From Mycobacterium sp. ITM-2016-00318 (lineage in GTDB: Bacteria > Actinomycetota > Actinomycetes > Mycobacteriales > Mycobacteriaceae): a stretch of DNA of 64,000 bases. Location: assembly GCF_002968285.2 (NCBI RefSeq), contig NZ_CP134400.1, positions 248,001-312,000 of the forward strand. The letters are read 5' to 3'. The notes beneath the pieces are model-generated. The model was not told where the DNA came from. It ran no database searches and saw only the letters and a list, made by a program, of their open reading frames with translations. Both the position numbers and the translations under genes were made by a program. This document shows positions 20,468 to 31,961 of this stretch, one piece after another (position 1 is the first letter of the stretch; every line of letters begins with the position of its first letter).

Positions 20468-23400
20468 ATGCGACGTCTAGCCGGTGTTGTGGTGCGGTGG
20501 CCGTGGGTGGTCATCGGGGTGTGGATCGCGATCGCGGTCGCACTGCCCCTGACGTTCCCGAGCCTGAATGAGATGGCGCAGCGCAATCCGCTCGCCATCC
20601 TGCCCAGCGACGCCCCCTCCAGCGTCGCAGCCAGGCAGATGACCGAGGCGTTTCGCGAATCAGGCTCGGACAACCTGCTCGTCGTCGCGTTCATCAACGA
20701 AGACGGGCTCAAGCCCGCTGACGAGGACACCTATCGCAAGGTCACCGACGCCCTGCGCGACGATGTGACCGATGTGGTGATGGTTCAGGACTTCATCACC
20801 ACCAAGCAGTTGCGCCCGTTTCTGACCAGCAAGGACAAGACGACATGGGTCCTGCCGGTCGGTCTCGCGGGCGAACTGGGTACGCCGCGCGCCTACGAGT
20901 CCTTCAACCGGGTGTCCGACATCGTTCAACACCACGTGCCCGACGGCCCACTCACCGTCTACGTCACCGGGCCTGCGGCCACCGTCGCCGACCTCACCGT
21001 CGCGGGCGAGCACGACCGAATGCCCATCGAGATCGCGATCGCCGTCCTCGTGCTGCTCGTCCTGCTGGTGGTCTATCGCAACCCGATCACCATGCTTCTG
21101 CCGCTGGCGGCGATCGGGACGTCGCTGGTGACCGCACAGGCCCTGGTGGCCGGAGTGTCGGAATTCTTTCACCTCGGCGTCTCCAATCAATCGGTCATCT
21201 TCCTGAGCGCGATGATCGCAGGCGCGGGCACGGACTACGCGGTCTTCCTCATCAGCCGCTACCACGACTACCTGCGACGAGGCGCCGATCTCGAGGATGC
21301 GGTGCGGCGCGCGATGATCTCGATCGGCAAGGTAATCACCGCATCCGCCGCCACGGTGGGTGTCACGTTCATCGGGATCAGCTTCGCCAAAATGGGCGTG
21401 TTCTCCACGATCGGCGTGGCGTGCGCAATCGGGGTCGGGGTGGCCTTCCTCGCCGCGATGACCCTCCTGCCTGCCATCCTGGTTCTGGCCGGGCCGCGCG
21501 GCTGGGTCAAACCGAGGCGTGAGCTCACCGCCCGGTTCTGGCGACGTTCGGGCGCGCGCATCGTGCGGCGGCCGAAGGCGCACCTCGTGGGGAGCCTGCT
21601 CGTGCTTGCTCTTCTGGCAGGCTGCGCCGGCCTCGTGCAGTACAACTACGACGATCGAAAAGCGCTCGGCCCTTCGGAGCCCAGCTCGATCGGCTACACG
21701 GCGCTGGAGCGCCACTTCCCGATCAGTCAGGCCGTGCCCGAATACGTTCTCGTCCAGTCACCGCGTGACCTGCGCACCCCGCAGGCCCTGGCCGACCTGG
21801 AGCAGATGGCGCAGCGGGTCAGCCAGCTGCCGAACATCGGCCTGGTCAGCGGCATCACCCGACCCACCGGACAGGTGCCGCCGGAGTTCCGCGCGACCTA
21901 TCAGGCAGGCATCGTCGGTGACCGGATGGCGCAGGGTTCAGCCCAGATCGGTCAGAGCACCGGCGACCTCAACCGGTTGGCCGGCGGGGCCAACACGCTG
22001 GCCGACAGCCTCGCCGACGTCCGCGGCCAGATCAACAAAATCGCGCCGAGCATGCAACGCCTTATCGACACGCTCTCGGCGATGCGCAGCCAGTTCGGCG
22101 GGGACAAGTTGGTCAAGCAGGTCGAAGCCGCCGCCCAGCTGGTGCAGAGCATCAACGCCATCGGAAATGAAATGGGGGTGAACTTCTCCGCCGTCAGGGA
22201 CATGTTCGCATGGGTGGGTCCGGTGCTGGCCGCGCTGAACGGCAACGCGATCTGCGACGCCAACCCGTCCTGCAGCGCCACCCGTATTCAATTCCAGAAG
22301 CTGGTCGACGCACGAAACGAAGGGCGCCTCGACCAGGTCAACACCCTTTCTGCCCAGCTACAGGAGTTCGGGGACCAGAAGTCGCTCAACGCAACGGTCA
22401 AACAACTCAACGACACGCTGTCCACGTTCAGCTCGGCGGTGCGTTCGATGGGTCTCGATCGGCCCGGTGGCCTTCAGGCGGGTCTGACCGAGGTCAGGCA
22501 GGGCGCCAACAAGTTGGCCGACGGGAGCCAGCAGGTGGCAGGCGGAGTGGACCAACTGGTCGGCCAGGTCAAACTCGTGGGCGCCGGACTCGACGAGGCG
22601 GCCGCCTTCCTGCTGGCGATGCGAAACGATGCGGCCGATCCGTCGATGGCGGGGTTCAACATCCCTGCCCAGATCCTGCAACTCGACGACTTCAAGAAGG
22701 CCGCGCAGATCTTCGTCTCGCCCGACGGGCACTCAGCGCGGTACCTGGTGCAGACCACGCTGAACCCGTTCAGCGCCGAGGCGATGGACCAGGTGAATGA
22801 GATCAGCAACGCCGCCAAGAGCGCGCAACCGAACACCCAACTGGCCGACGCGACGATATCGATGGGGGGCTTCCCCGCCGCGCTGCGGGATACGCGTGAC
22901 TACTACGAGCACGATATCCGCTTCATCATCATCATGACGCTCATCGTGGTCCTGCTGATCCTGATGGCGCTGTTGCGCGCGATCATCGCGCCGCTGTATC
23001 TCATTGGCTCCGTGGTGGTCTCGTACTTCGCCGCGCTCGGCATCGGCGTTCTGACGTTCCAGTTCCTACTCGATCAGCCGTTGCATTGGAGCGTGCCGCC
23101 GCTGGCGTTCGTGGTGCTGGTCGCCGTCGGCGCCGACTACAACATGCTCTTCGTGTCGCGAATGCGCGACGAGTCTCCGCACGGTATGCGGTACGGCGTC
23201 ATCCGCACCCTCAGTTCGACGGGCGGTGTGATCACCGCGGCGGGTCTGATCTTCGCCGCGTCGGTCGGCGGGCTGCTGTTCTCCAGCATCGGCATCGTGG
23301 TGCAGGGCGGCTTCGTGATCGCGGTGGGAATTCTCTTGGACACCTTCGTGGTGCGCACGATCACGGTGCCCGCCATCGCGTCGCTGCTCGGGCGGGCGAA

Positions 23401-23509
23401 CTGGTGGCCGTCGAGGCCGTACGCCGTCGCCGCCGCGGGCCCAGCGAGCACGCCTGACCTGTGTGAAACTACGAAACCTGACGCGACGAGTAATACGGAC
23501 GAAAAGTGA
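20468..23509 (+). CDS. mmpL10: RND-superfamily lipid transporter MmpL10
   Basis: A 1,013-residue transporter: one N-terminal helix (about residues 10-30), a periplasmic porter domain, five helices (about 190-390), a long coiled-coil-like second periplasmic domain, and six C-terminal helices. The two proton-relay motifs are present (GAGTDYAVF in the first helix bundle, VGADYNMLF in the second). MmpL10 exports acylated trehalose precursors to the cell surface for TPP assembly. The ATG at 20468, with AGGATGAGGA upstream, gives the usual start [14 protein letters not shown]. The stop overlaps the next GTG by four bases (GTGA), so translation of fadD is probably coupled. Confidence 0.93.
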   Translation: MRRLAGVVVRWPWVVIGVWIAIAVALPLTFPSLNEMAQRNPLAILPSDAPSSVAARQMTEAFRESGSDNLLVVAFINEDGLKPADEDTYRKVTDALRDDVTDVVMVQDFITTKQLRPFLTSKDKTTWVLPVGLAGELGTPRAYESFNRVSDIVQHHVPDGPLTVYVTGPAATVADLTVAGEHDRMPIEIAIAVLVLLVLLVVYRNPITMLLPLAAIGTSLVTAQALVAGVSEFFHLGVSNQSVIFLSAMIAGAGTDYAVFLISRYHDYLRRGADLEDAVRRAMISIGKVITASAATVGVTFIGISFAKMGVFSTIGVACAIGVGVAFLAAMTLLPAILVLAGPRGWVKPRRELTARFWRRSGARIVRRPKAHLVGSLLVLALLAGCAGLVQYNYDDRKALGPSEPSSIGYTALERHFPISQAVPEYVLVQSPRDLRTPQALADLEQMAQRVSQLPNIGLVSGITRPTGQVPPEFRATYQAGIVGDRMAQGSAQIGQSTGDLNRLAGGANTLADSLADVRGQINKIAPSMQRLIDTLSAMRSQFGGDKLVKQVEAAAQLVQSINAIGNEMGVNFSAVRDMFAWVGPVLAALNGNAICDANPSCSATRIQFQKLVDARNEGRLDQVNTLSAQLQEFGDQKSLNATVKQLNDTLSTFSSAVRSMGLDRPGGLQAGLTEVRQGANKLADGSQQVAGGVDQLVGQVKLVGAGLDEAAAFLLAMRNDAADPSMAGFNIPAQILQLDDFKKAAQIFVSPDGHSARYLVQTTLNPFSAEAMDQVNEISNAAKSAQPNTQLADATISMGGFPAALRDTRDYYEHDIRFIIIMTLIVVLLILMALLRAIIAPLYLIGSVVVSYFAALGIGVLTFQFLLDQPLHWSVPPLAFVVLVAVGADYNMLFVSRMRDESPHGMRYGVIRTLSSTGGVITAAGLIFAASVGGLLFSSIGIVVQGGFVIAVGILLDTFVVRTITVPAIASLLGRANWWPSRPYAVAAAGPASTPDLCETTKPDATSNTDEK

Positions 23510-25254
23510 CGCCTGCTCCCCAATCATCCATTCTGTCGATGCTGCACGGGCGTGCCAGTCTGCGTCCTCATGATGTGGCATTCACGTTCACCGACTACGC
23601 CCACGATCCCGGCGGTGTCCGCGCGAGCCTCACCTGGTCGCAGCTGTCGCACCGAACGTTGAACCTGGCACGCGAGATCCGTCGCCACGGGGCGGTCGGT
23701 GACAGGGCGGTGATCCTCGCCCCGCAAGGTCTGGAGTACGTTCTGGCTTTTCTCGGAGCCATGCAGGCCGGGTTCGTTGCGGTACCGCTCCCCCTGCCCC
23801 ACCGCGGCTCGAGTCATGACCGGGTGACCGCGGTCTTCGCCGATACCGAGCCGTCGGTGGTGCTCACCACGTCGGAGGCCGCCGACGATGTCCGCGAGTA
23901 CGTCGAGCAGTCACGGATGGACGACGCCCCGAAGATCGTCGAAATCGATTCGTTGAATCTCGATGCCGCAGACGGTGTCCTTCTCGAGCCGGCTGACCTG
24001 CCGAGCATCGCCTATCTGCAGTACAGCTCGGGCTCCACGCGGCTCCCGACGGGAGTCATGCTGTCCCACCGCAACCTCACGGTGAACTTCGAGCAGTTGA
24101 TGAGAAGCTTCTTCGCCGACACGCAGACCAAGCTGCCGCCGGAGATGACGATCGTGTCGTGGCTGCCCTTCTACCACGACATGGGTCTGGTGCTGGGAGT
24201 CTGCGCGCCGATCCTCGGCGGCTTTCGTGCCGAGCTGACCAGTCCGCTCGCGTTCCTGGAGAGGCCGGCCAGATGGATGCGCGCGCTCGCCGAGAATCCG
24301 TACGCGTGGTCGTCGGCGCCGAACTTCGCCTTCGACCTGGCTGCGCGCAAGACCACCGATGCCGACCTGGCAGGCCTTGACCTCGGCGGGGTGGTCGGCA
24401 TCATCAGCGGTGCCGAACGTGTCGAGCCGGCCACCTTGCAACGCTTCGTGGATCGGTTCGCGCACTTCAACTTTCGCGATCACATGATGCGGCCCTCGTA
24501 CGGGTTGGCCGAGGCAACGGTCTTCGTGGCGGCCGGCACATGGAGCGAGTCGTCGCCCGCGAAGCACTTCGACGTAGGAGAGCTGGGAGCGGGCCGGGTG
24601 GCACCGTGCCCAGCCGGCAAAGGCACAGCGCTGGTGTCCTACAAGGCGCCGACTGCGCCTCTGCTGCGCATCGTCGACAGCGAGACCCTTCGTGAGTGCC
24701 CGCCGGATCTGGTCGGCGAGATCTGGGTGCACGGCGAGAACGTCGCCGACGGCTACTGGCGAAAGCCGCCGCAGGAGCAGCCGTGCTTCGGCGCAACCAT
24801 CGCCGACCCGTCGCCAGGGACGCCGCAGCGGCCGTGGCTGCGCACCGGCGACCTCGGTTTCATCTACTCGGGCGAGCTGTACATCGTCGGCCGCATCAAG
24901 GACTTGGTGATCATCCGGGGGCGTAACCACTATCCCGAGGACATCGAGGCGACGGTCTCGGAGATCACTCGCGGGCGGGTCGCGGCGATATCGGTTCCGG
25001 TCGACAGCACCGAGAAACTCGTCACCGTCGTCGAGGTCACGAAGCGGACGGACCGGGGCGGCGACACGACGAGCTGGCTCAGCGAGGTCAGAAGCGACGT
25101 CACCTCGGCGGTATCGAACACGCACGGCGTGAATGTCTCTGATCTCGTTCTTGTCCAACCCGGGTCGATCCCCACCACGACGAGCGGCAAGATCCGCCGT
25201 GCCGCGTGCATCGAGGCCTACCGGCAGGACCAGTTCGTTCGGTTGGATGCCTGA
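23506..25254 (+). CDS. fadD23: Fatty acyl-AMP ligase, FadD23-like
   Basis: A 582-residue adenylate-forming enzyme of the FAAL type, which activates fatty acids as acyl-AMP and loads them onto a PKS. Motifs in order: [16 protein letters not shown] (phosphate loop, near residue 175), [11 protein letters not shown] (adenine region), [28 protein letters not shown] (FAAL hinge) and TSGKIRR with the catalytic lysine near the C-terminus. It should supply the starter chain to the bimodular PKS. The GTG start overlaps the mmpL10 stop. The name FadD23 follows the M. smegmatis TPP locus; the family is also close to FadD21. Confidence 0.9.
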   Translation: MTPAPQSSILSMLHGRASLRPHDVAFTFTDYAHDPGGVRASLTWSQLSHRTLNLAREIRRHGAVGDRAVILAPQGLEYVLAFLGAMQAGFVAVPLPLPHRGSSHDRVTAVFADTEPSVVLTTSEAADDVREYVEQSRMDDAPKIVEIDSLNLDAADGVLLEPADLPSIAYLQYSSGSTRLPTGVMLSHRNLTVNFEQLMRSFFADTQTKLPPEMTIVSWLPFYHDMGLVLGVCAPILGGFRAELTSPLAFLERPARWMRALAENPYAWSSAPNFAFDLAARKTTDADLAGLDLGGVVGIISGAERVEPATLQRFVDRFAHFNFRDHMMRPSYGLAEATVFVAAGTWSESSPAKHFDVGELGAGRVAPCPAGKGTALVSYKAPTAPLLRIVDSETLRECPPDLVGEIWVHGENVADGYWRKPPQEQPCFGATIADPSPGTPQRPWLRTGDLGFIYSGELYIVGRIKDLVIIRGRNHYPEDIEATVSEITRGRVAAISVPVDSTEKLVTVVEVTKRTDRGGDTTSWLSEVRSDVTSAVSNTHGVNVSDLVLVQPGSIPTTTSGKIRRAACIEAYRQDQFVRLDA

Positions 25255-25282
25255 TATGCGGAGTACAGTCTGGGGAGTGGGA

Positions 25283-26421
25283 ATGCGGAGGCTGTTCGCA
25301 TCGGTCACTGCGCTGGTAACCGTCGGTGCCACAGGGTTTTTCACTGTCGGCATCGCGGCAGCCGATGATTCGCAGGCCGGGTGGACGCCCGAACACGGAG
25401 CGCCCGACAACACGGCTCCGGCGATTGGAACGCCGGGACGGGGTTACGCGCTCGGCGGTGCACACGTGCTGGGCATCCCCTATGACGAGTACATCAAGCG
25501 CACCGGCGCCGACTGGTTCCCCGGGCTCGACCGCCAGATCGTCGACTATCCCGCTGGCCAGGTACAGGGGCACACCCTGGAACGGCTGTTCCCCGGTATC
25601 GGTCGGCTGGACGACAACTTCCCGGGTATCGGCATCGACGGGCCGAGCGTCGGTGAGTCGGTCGACGAGGGAGCGCCCAACACCATCAACGCGATCCGCG
25701 AAGGCGGTCCCGGCACCGTGATCGGCCTCTCCGAGGGTGCGATGGTGCTCAACGAAGTGCAGGCGCGCCTCGCGAACGATCCGAACGCGCCGCCGCCGGA
25801 TCGGTTGAGCTTCGCGATGTATGGCGACCCGGTGGCCAAGCACGCCTTCGGGGAGAGCTTCCTGACGCAGATGTTCCCCGTCGGCAGCGTTGTTCCGTCC
25901 CTCGATTACCGCATTCCGCAGCCGGTCGAAAGCCAGTACGACACTTATCAATTCGTCTCTGCCTACGACAGCATCGCCGACTGGCCCGACAGGCCGGACA
26001 ACTGGATGTCACTGGCCAACGCCGTCGTCGGGCTGGCGACCGGCCACACCGCGGTGGCGTTCACCGACCCGAGCATGGTGCCTGCGCGCAACATCAGGAC
26101 GACCGTCAACTCCAAGGGCGCGAAGACGACGACGTACATGATTCCCGAGCAGCACCTCCCGCTCGTGTTGCCCTTCAAGTACCTCGGAGTCGATGAGGGC
26201 ACGCTGAACAAGCTCGACGGCGTGCTGCAGCCGATGGTGGACGCGGGATATTCACGAAACGACGACCCGCTGACCGCTCCGATCACGGTGGACCCGGTGC
26301 ACGGCTACGACCCGGCGGAAGTCACCGCGCCTGCCACGCAGGCCGCCTTCGGTGGCGGCTCCGACCCGGTCTCGCAGTTGATGGCGGGCCTCCAGTACGT
26401 CATCAACAACCAGGGCGGCGG

Positions 26422-26425
<4 letters not shown>
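25283..26425 (+). CDS. Exported PE-PPE-domain acyltransferase (Chp2-like)
   Basis: About 380 residues: signal peptide ([19 protein letters not shown], cleaved near AIAA-like AAADD), then a PE-PPE serine-hydrolase domain with GLSEG (Ser150). Aspartates and histidines downstream ([18 protein letters not shown]) could complete the triad. It is neither a PE nor a PPE protein in the N-terminal sense. Chp2/Chp1 relatives transfer acyl chains between trehalose lipids at the cell surface; here it would convert diacyltrehalose to TPP. The ATG at 25283 has GGGGAG 5 bases upstream; an ATG at 25256 next to the fadD stop is an alternative. Its stop shares CTAG with the convergent gene. Confidence 0.87.
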
Positions 26426-27648
<1,223 letters not shown>

Positions 27649-27655
27649 GATCCGA

Positions 27656-27811
27656 TCAGGGCCGAGCGGCGAGTTCTTCCCGATAACCCTGGACGCGCTG
27701 CTCCAGTTCGGCCGCGTCCTCGTGCCTACCCTCTTTGCGGGCGAGATCCGCGCGAGCCGAGAGTTGACGGATTGCGGTGCGAATGTCGTTGATGCTGTGC
27801 GTCTCGGACAT
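27656..27811 (-). CDS. Small helical protein, 51 residues
   Basis: A short gene starting ATG at 27811 and ending TGA at 27656. The product begins MSETHSINDIRTAIRQLS and is rich in Ala, Arg and Glu, with heptad spacing (LSARADLARKEG, AAELEQRVQGYREEL) that predicts one or two helices. GAAAGG lies about 9-13 bases upstream. Codon use is high in G/C at third positions, like its neighbours. It converges on the flavin reductase and lies downstream of sdh1. I do not recognise a function; a role in protein-protein contact is only suggested by the helices. Confidence 0.65.
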   Translation of the reverse strand: MSETHSINDIRTAIRQLSARADLARKEGRHEDAAELEQRVQGYREELAARP

Positions 27812-27945
27812 GTTTGCTGCCTTTCGCCGGTGATTGGCCGCTATCTCGTCAGGTTACCCGCGAACGCCGAAACCAACAGACGGGCGGAAAAGATCGAGTA
27901 ACCGCCGCCGTTTCGTCGATCTCGGCGTCGTTCGGGCCGAAGCGA

Positions 27946-28698
27946 TCAGCCCCTGCGGAACAACTTGTTACCCAGCCACACGACGGGGTCGTACTTGCGG
28001 TCGGCGGCGCGCTCCTTCATCGGGATCAGCGCGTTGTCAGTGATCTTGATGTGCTCGGGACACACCTCGGTGCAGCACTTGGTGATGTTGCAGTACCCGA
28101 GGCCGTTCTCCTCCTGCGCCTGCTCGGGACGCCGCTCCAGCGTGTCGAGCGGATGCATGTCGAGCTCCGCCTGCCGCATCAGGTAGCGCGGGCCGGAGAA
28201 CGCCTGCTTGTTCTCCTCGTGGTCACGCACGACGTGGCAGGTGTTCTGGCACAGGAAGCACTCGATGCACTTGCGGAACTCCTGGCTGCGGTTCACGTCT
28301 TCCTGGGCCATCCGGTACTCGCCGGGCTGTAGATCCTTGGGCGGCGTGAACGACGGGATCTCGCGTGCCTTCTCATAGTTGAACGACACGTCGGTGACGA
28401 GATCGCGGATCACCGGGAACGTGCGCAGCGGGGTCACGGTGATCGTCTCGTCCTCACCGAACGTCGACATCCGCGTCATGCACATCAGCCGAGGCCGACC
28501 GTTGACCTCCGCCGAGCACGAGCCGCACTTGCCTGCCTTGCAGTTCCACCGCACGGCCAGGTCCGGGGTCTGGGTCTGCTGGAGCCGGTGGATGATGTCG
28601 AGCACCACCTCACCCTCGTTGACCTCGACCGCGTAGTTCTCCAGCGCACCGCCCTGTAGGTCGCCGCGCCACACCCGCATATTGGCTTGGTAGGCCAT
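27946..28698 (-). CDS. sdhB1: Succinate dehydrogenase 1 iron-sulfur subunit
   Basis: A 250-residue SdhB/FrdB protein. Cysteine patterns for three clusters are visible: CKAGKCGSC plus a later Cys for [2Fe-2S], CIECFLCQNTC, and CCTEVCPEHI for the [4Fe-4S]/[3Fe-4S] pair. It passes electrons from the flavoprotein to menaquinone in the membrane subunit. It is the counterpart of Rv0247c. The ATG at 28698 shares one base with the sdhA stop (TGATG) and has GGAG upstream; a GTG at 28701 is a weaker option. Last gene of the sdh1 operon. Confidence 0.93.
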   Translation of the reverse strand: MAYQANMRVWRGDLQGGALENYAVEVNEGEVVLDIIHRLQQTQTPDLAVRWNCKAGKCGSCSAEVNGRPRLMCMTRMSTFGEDETITVTPLRTFPVIRDLVTDVSFNYEKAREIPSFTPPKDLQPGEYRMAQEDVNRSQEFRKCIECFLCQNTCHVVRDHEENKQAFSGPRYLMRQAELDMHPLDTLERRPEQAQEENGLGYCNITKCCTEVCPEHIKITDNALIPMKERAADRKYDPVVWLGNKLFRRG

Positions 28699-30653
28699 CA
28701 CTTGCTCCGTTCTGGATGCTGGGCGACTTCCTCGTCGGTGAAGTACTTCTCCAACTCGGAGAGCTCGAACAGGTCGAGCAGGTCTTGCCGCACCGGAATC
28801 TGGTCCTGCTTGGTGACGCTGACGTCGGGCACGAGGGCTTGTGGGTCACCGTCGGCGCGGCACACCAGAAGTGTCTTCCGCCAGTCCGATTCCATCGACG
28901 GGTGGTCGTCGCGGGTGTGCCCGCCGCGGCTCTCCGTACGTGTCAGCGCGGCCTTCGCGATGCACTCGCTGACCAGCATCATGTTGCGCAGGTCGATCGC
29001 GAGGTGCCAGCCCGGATTGAAGGGCCGGTTGCCGTCGATCCGGACCCGTTTGTACCGCTCCCGCAGCTCGGTCAGCTTGTCGAGGGCCTCGGTGATCTCT
29101 TCTTCCTTCCGGATGATCCCCACCAGGCTGTTCATCGTGTCCTGCAGGTCGAGTTGCAGCGTGTACGGGTTCTCCGGAGCATCCCCGTTCGTCGCCGTCT
29201 CAAACGGCAGCAGCGCCCGCTTGGTCGCGTCCTCCACCGCCTGCTCGGACACCTGCGGCCGCTCGGGAAGCGCACGCACATAGTCCGAGGCGCCCAAGCC
29301 GGCGCGACGACCGAACACCAGAAGGTCGGACAGCGAGTTGCCGCCGAGGCGGTTCGACCCGTGCATGCCGCCCGCGCACTCGCCCGCGGCGAACAGCCCC
29401 GGGGTCTTGGCCGCAGCGGTGTCGGGATCCACCTCGACGCCGCCCATGACGTAATGGCAGGTCGGCCCGACTTCCATCGGCTCCTTGGTGATGTCCACCT
29501 CGGCCAGCTCCATGAACTGGTGATACATCGAGGGAAGCCGACGCTTGATCTCCTCGGCGGGCAGCCGCGACGCGATGTCGAGATAGACGCCACCGTGCGG
29601 CGTGCCCCGTTCCGCCTTCACCTCGGAGTTGATGGCGCGGGCCACCTCGTCGCGCGGCAGCAGGTCCGGGGTGCGGCGTGCGGAGTCGTTGTCCTTCAGC
29701 CACTGGTCGGCCTCGTCGATGCTCTCGGCGTACTGACCTTTGAACACCGGCGGGATGTAGTCGAACATGAAGCGGGTGCCGTCGGAGTTCTTCAGCACGC
29801 CGCCGTCGCCGCGCACCCCCTCGGTGACGAGGATGCCCTTGACGCTCGGGGGCCAGACCATTCCGGTCGGGTGAAACTGAACGAACTCCATGTTGATCAG
29901 CGTCGCGCCCGCGCGCAGGGCCAGCGCGTGCCCGTCACCGGTGTACTCCCACGAGTTCGACGTCACCTTGTAGGACTTGCCGATGCCGCCGGTGGCCAGC
30001 ACGACGGCCGGCGTCTCGAAGAGGATGAAGTTGCCGGTCTCGCGCCAGTAGCCGAAGGCGCCCGCGATGCGCTCGCCGTCCTTGATCAGGTCGGTGACGG
30101 TGCATTCGTGGAAGACCTTGATACGGGCGTCGTAGTCGCCGAACTCCGCGAAGTCCTCCTGCTGCAGCGAGACGATCTTCTGCTGAAGGGTACGGATGAT
30201 CTCCAGGCCCGTGCGGTCGCCGACGTGGGCCAGCCGCGGGTAGGTGTGCCCGCCGAAGTTGCGCTGGCTGATCCGACCGTCCTTGGTGCGGTCGAACAGG
30301 GCGCCGTAGGTCTCCAGCTCCCACACCCGGTCGGGGGCCTCCTTGGCGTGCAGCTCGGCCATCCGCCAGTTGTTCAGGAACTTCCCGCCGCGCATGGTGT
30401 CGCGGAAGTGCACCTGCCAGTTGTCCTTGGCGTTCGCGTTGCCCATCGAGGCCGCGCAGCCACCCTCGGCCATCACGGTGTGGGCCTTGCCGAACAACGA
30501 CTTGGTGATGACTGCGACCTTCTGACCGCGTTCGCGTGCCTCGATCACCGCGCGCAGGCCTGCGCCGCCGGCACCGATCACGACGACGTCGTATTGATGC
30601 CGTTCGACTTCCGATGGGCCGCTTGCGCGAAGAGCATCGGGTTCAGCAGTCAT
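28698..30653 (-). CDS. sdhA1: Succinate dehydrogenase 1 flavoprotein subunit
   Basis: A 651-residue FAD subunit, matching Rv0248c. The N-terminal dinucleotide loop is VVVIGAGGAGLRAVIEA; the FAD-attachment histidine lies in AHTVMAEGGCA; substrate-site segments such as FHPTGM and the histidine/arginine-containing CAGGMHGSNRLGGNS are present. It oxidises succinate to fumarate at the cytoplasmic face. It lies between the membrane subunit (33 bases upstream) and sdhB1 (overlapping). Confidence 0.95.
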   Translation of the reverse strand: MTAEPDALRASGPSEVERHQYDVVVIGAGGAGLRAVIEARERGQKVAVITKSLFGKAHTVMAEGGCAASMGNANAKDNWQVHFRDTMRGGKFLNNWRMAELHAKEAPDRVWELETYGALFDRTKDGRISQRNFGGHTYPRLAHVGDRTGLEIIRTLQQKIVSLQQEDFAEFGDYDARIKVFHECTVTDLIKDGERIAGAFGYWRETGNFILFETPAVVLATGGIGKSYKVTSNSWEYTGDGHALALRAGATLINMEFVQFHPTGMVWPPSVKGILVTEGVRGDGGVLKNSDGTRFMFDYIPPVFKGQYAESIDEADQWLKDNDSARRTPDLLPRDEVARAINSEVKAERGTPHGGVYLDIASRLPAEEIKRRLPSMYHQFMELAEVDITKEPMEVGPTCHYVMGGVEVDPDTAAAKTPGLFAAGECAGGMHGSNRLGGNSLSDLLVFGRRAGLGASDYVRALPERPQVSEQAVEDATKRALLPFETATNGDAPENPYTLQLDLQDTMNSLVGIIRKEEEITEALDKLTELRERYKRVRIDGNRPFNPGWHLAIDLRNMMLVSECIAKAALTRTESRGGHTRDDHPSMESDWRKTLLVCRADGDPQALVPDVSVTKQDQIPVRQDLLDLFELSELEKYFTDEEVAQHPERSK

Positions 30654-30686
30654 GAATCCTCACTTGCCTGGGCTGTGAATTGGCTG

Positions 30687-31505
30687 TCAGCCAATGAATC
30701 TGAGGTCGGAGATGGCGCCGCTGGCCACCAGCATGATGTAGAAGTCGGTCAGCATCAGCGTTCCGAGCGTGACCCATGCGTACAGCTTGTGGCGGGTGTT
30801 CAGGCGGCTCACCTGAGTCCACATCCAGTACCGGATCGGGTGCTTGGAGAAGTGCTTGAGGCGACCGCCGACGATGTGGCGGCAGGAATGGCAGGACACG
30901 GTGTAGACCCACAACATGACGACGTTGACGACGAGGATGATGTTGCCCAACCCGAAGCCGAAGCCCGACGGCGAGTGGAACGCCACGATCGCGTCGTAGG
31001 TGTTGATCACCGAGATGATGCCTGCGATGTAGAAGAAGTACCTGTGCGTGTTCTGGATGATCAGCGGGAAACGGGTCTCACCGGTGTACTTCGCGTGGGG
31101 TTCGGCGACCGCGCACGAAGTGGGGGACTGCCAGACCGACCGGTAGTAGGCACCCCGGTAGTAGTAGCAGGTGAGCCGGAACAGCAACAGGAACGGCAGC
31201 GACATTGCCGCATAGGGCAGCCACCACACGTCGGGCAGGAACTGGCCGAAGTGGCTGGCCTCGGGAATACAGCCCACGCTGACGCACGGCGAGTAGAACG
31301 GCGTCAGGTAGTGGTACTCGGGGACGTAATAGTTGTTCTGCAGGAACGCGCGAACGGTCGCATAGATGACGAACGCGGCGAACCCGAGGTTGACGATGAG
31401 CGGCGACTGCCACCACCGGTCGGTGCGGAGGGTGCGCTGAGGAATCTCGGCGCGGGTCGGCGAGAAAACGCCGGTACCCGGACGGTCGGCGGTGGGTGCG
31501 CTCAC
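30687..31505 (-). CDS. sdhC1: Succinate dehydrogenase 1 membrane anchor subunit
   Basis: A 272-residue membrane protein with about five helices, corresponding to Rv0249c (273 residues). It anchors SdhA/SdhB and carries the menaquinone site; histidines and the CHSCRH segment are candidate haem or quinone contacts. The start is GTG at 31505, with GGAG about 9 bases upstream; this gives the family length, while a longer frame reaching 31604 would overlap the gene before it. Confidence 0.88.
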   Translation of the reverse strand: MSAPTADRPGTGVFSPTRAEIPQRTLRTDRWWQSPLIVNLGFAAFVIYATVRAFLQNNYYVPEYHYLTPFYSPCVSVGCIPEASHFGQFLPDVWWLPYAAMSLPFLLLFRLTCYYYRGAYYRSVWQSPTSCAVAEPHAKYTGETRFPLIIQNTHRYFFYIAGIISVINTYDAIVAFHSPSGFGFGLGNIILVVNVVMLWVYTVSCHSCRHIVGGRLKHFSKHPIRYWMWTQVSRLNTRHKLYAWVTLGTLMLTDFYIMLVASGAISDLRFIG

Positions 31506-31569
31506 AGTGTGTCTCCAGGCCTCTCCGGTTGCGGGCTGCGCAATTGCGGCAAGTGCGACCGAGCCTAGT

Positions 31570-31851
31570 TCAGCCCCTGCTGTGACCCCCGACACCCTCG
31601 TCATCGACGTCCCGCCAGAAGTCGGAGTCGTACTGGGTGTCGGGAATCGCGATCTTCTCCGCCGACTGCCGGGGACGGGTTACCCCGCGGGAGAGTTCCA
31701 ACTCCTCGGCGTCGATATCGAGGCGGTCGATGTCGTTGACCATGCGCCGCGTCGCCGGGCTGTCCCCGTACTGCGACGCCAACGACGTCACGCACCGGCG
31801 CAGGCCACCGATCAACTCGTGCAGCTCGGCAAATTCTTGGGTGCTCGACAT
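31570..31851 (-). CDS. Conserved small protein at the head of sdh1 (Rv0250c-like)
   Basis: A 93-residue soluble protein, probably helical in its first half (FAELHELIGGLRRCV) and acidic at the end (DTQYDSDFWRDVDDE). It matches the size and position of Rv0250c, the first gene before the sdh1 subunits. The ATG at 31851 has a perfect AAGGAGG site 5 bases upstream. The gap to sdhC1 is 64 bases, so one transcript is likely. The function is not known; position suggests a role in Sdh1 assembly or control. Confidence 0.8.
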   Translation of the reverse strand: MSSTQEFAELHELIGGLRRCVTSLASQYGDSPATRRMVNDIDRLDIDAEELELSRGVTRPRQSAEKIAIPDTQYDSDFWRDVDDEGVGGHSRG

Positions 31852-31926
31852 CAGACCTCCTTGGGCTGAAGGGTGTCTGTAGCTCACAGTACGACAACCG
31901 ACGCTAGCTAGATCATGATGATGAGG

Positions 31927-31942
31927 CGTGACACCGGTCACG
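31927..31942. promoter_or_regulatory. CRP-type palindrome between sdh1 and the ICL/PEPM gene
   Basis: CGTGACACCGGTCACG is a perfect palindrome matching the core GTGA-N6-TCAC of the mycobacterial cAMP receptor protein. It lies 76 bases before the first gene of the sdh1 operon and 20 bases before the divergent start at 31962, where binding would affect both promoters. Confidence 0.6.
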
Positions 31943-31961
31943 TCATAGATGGAAGGACGCC

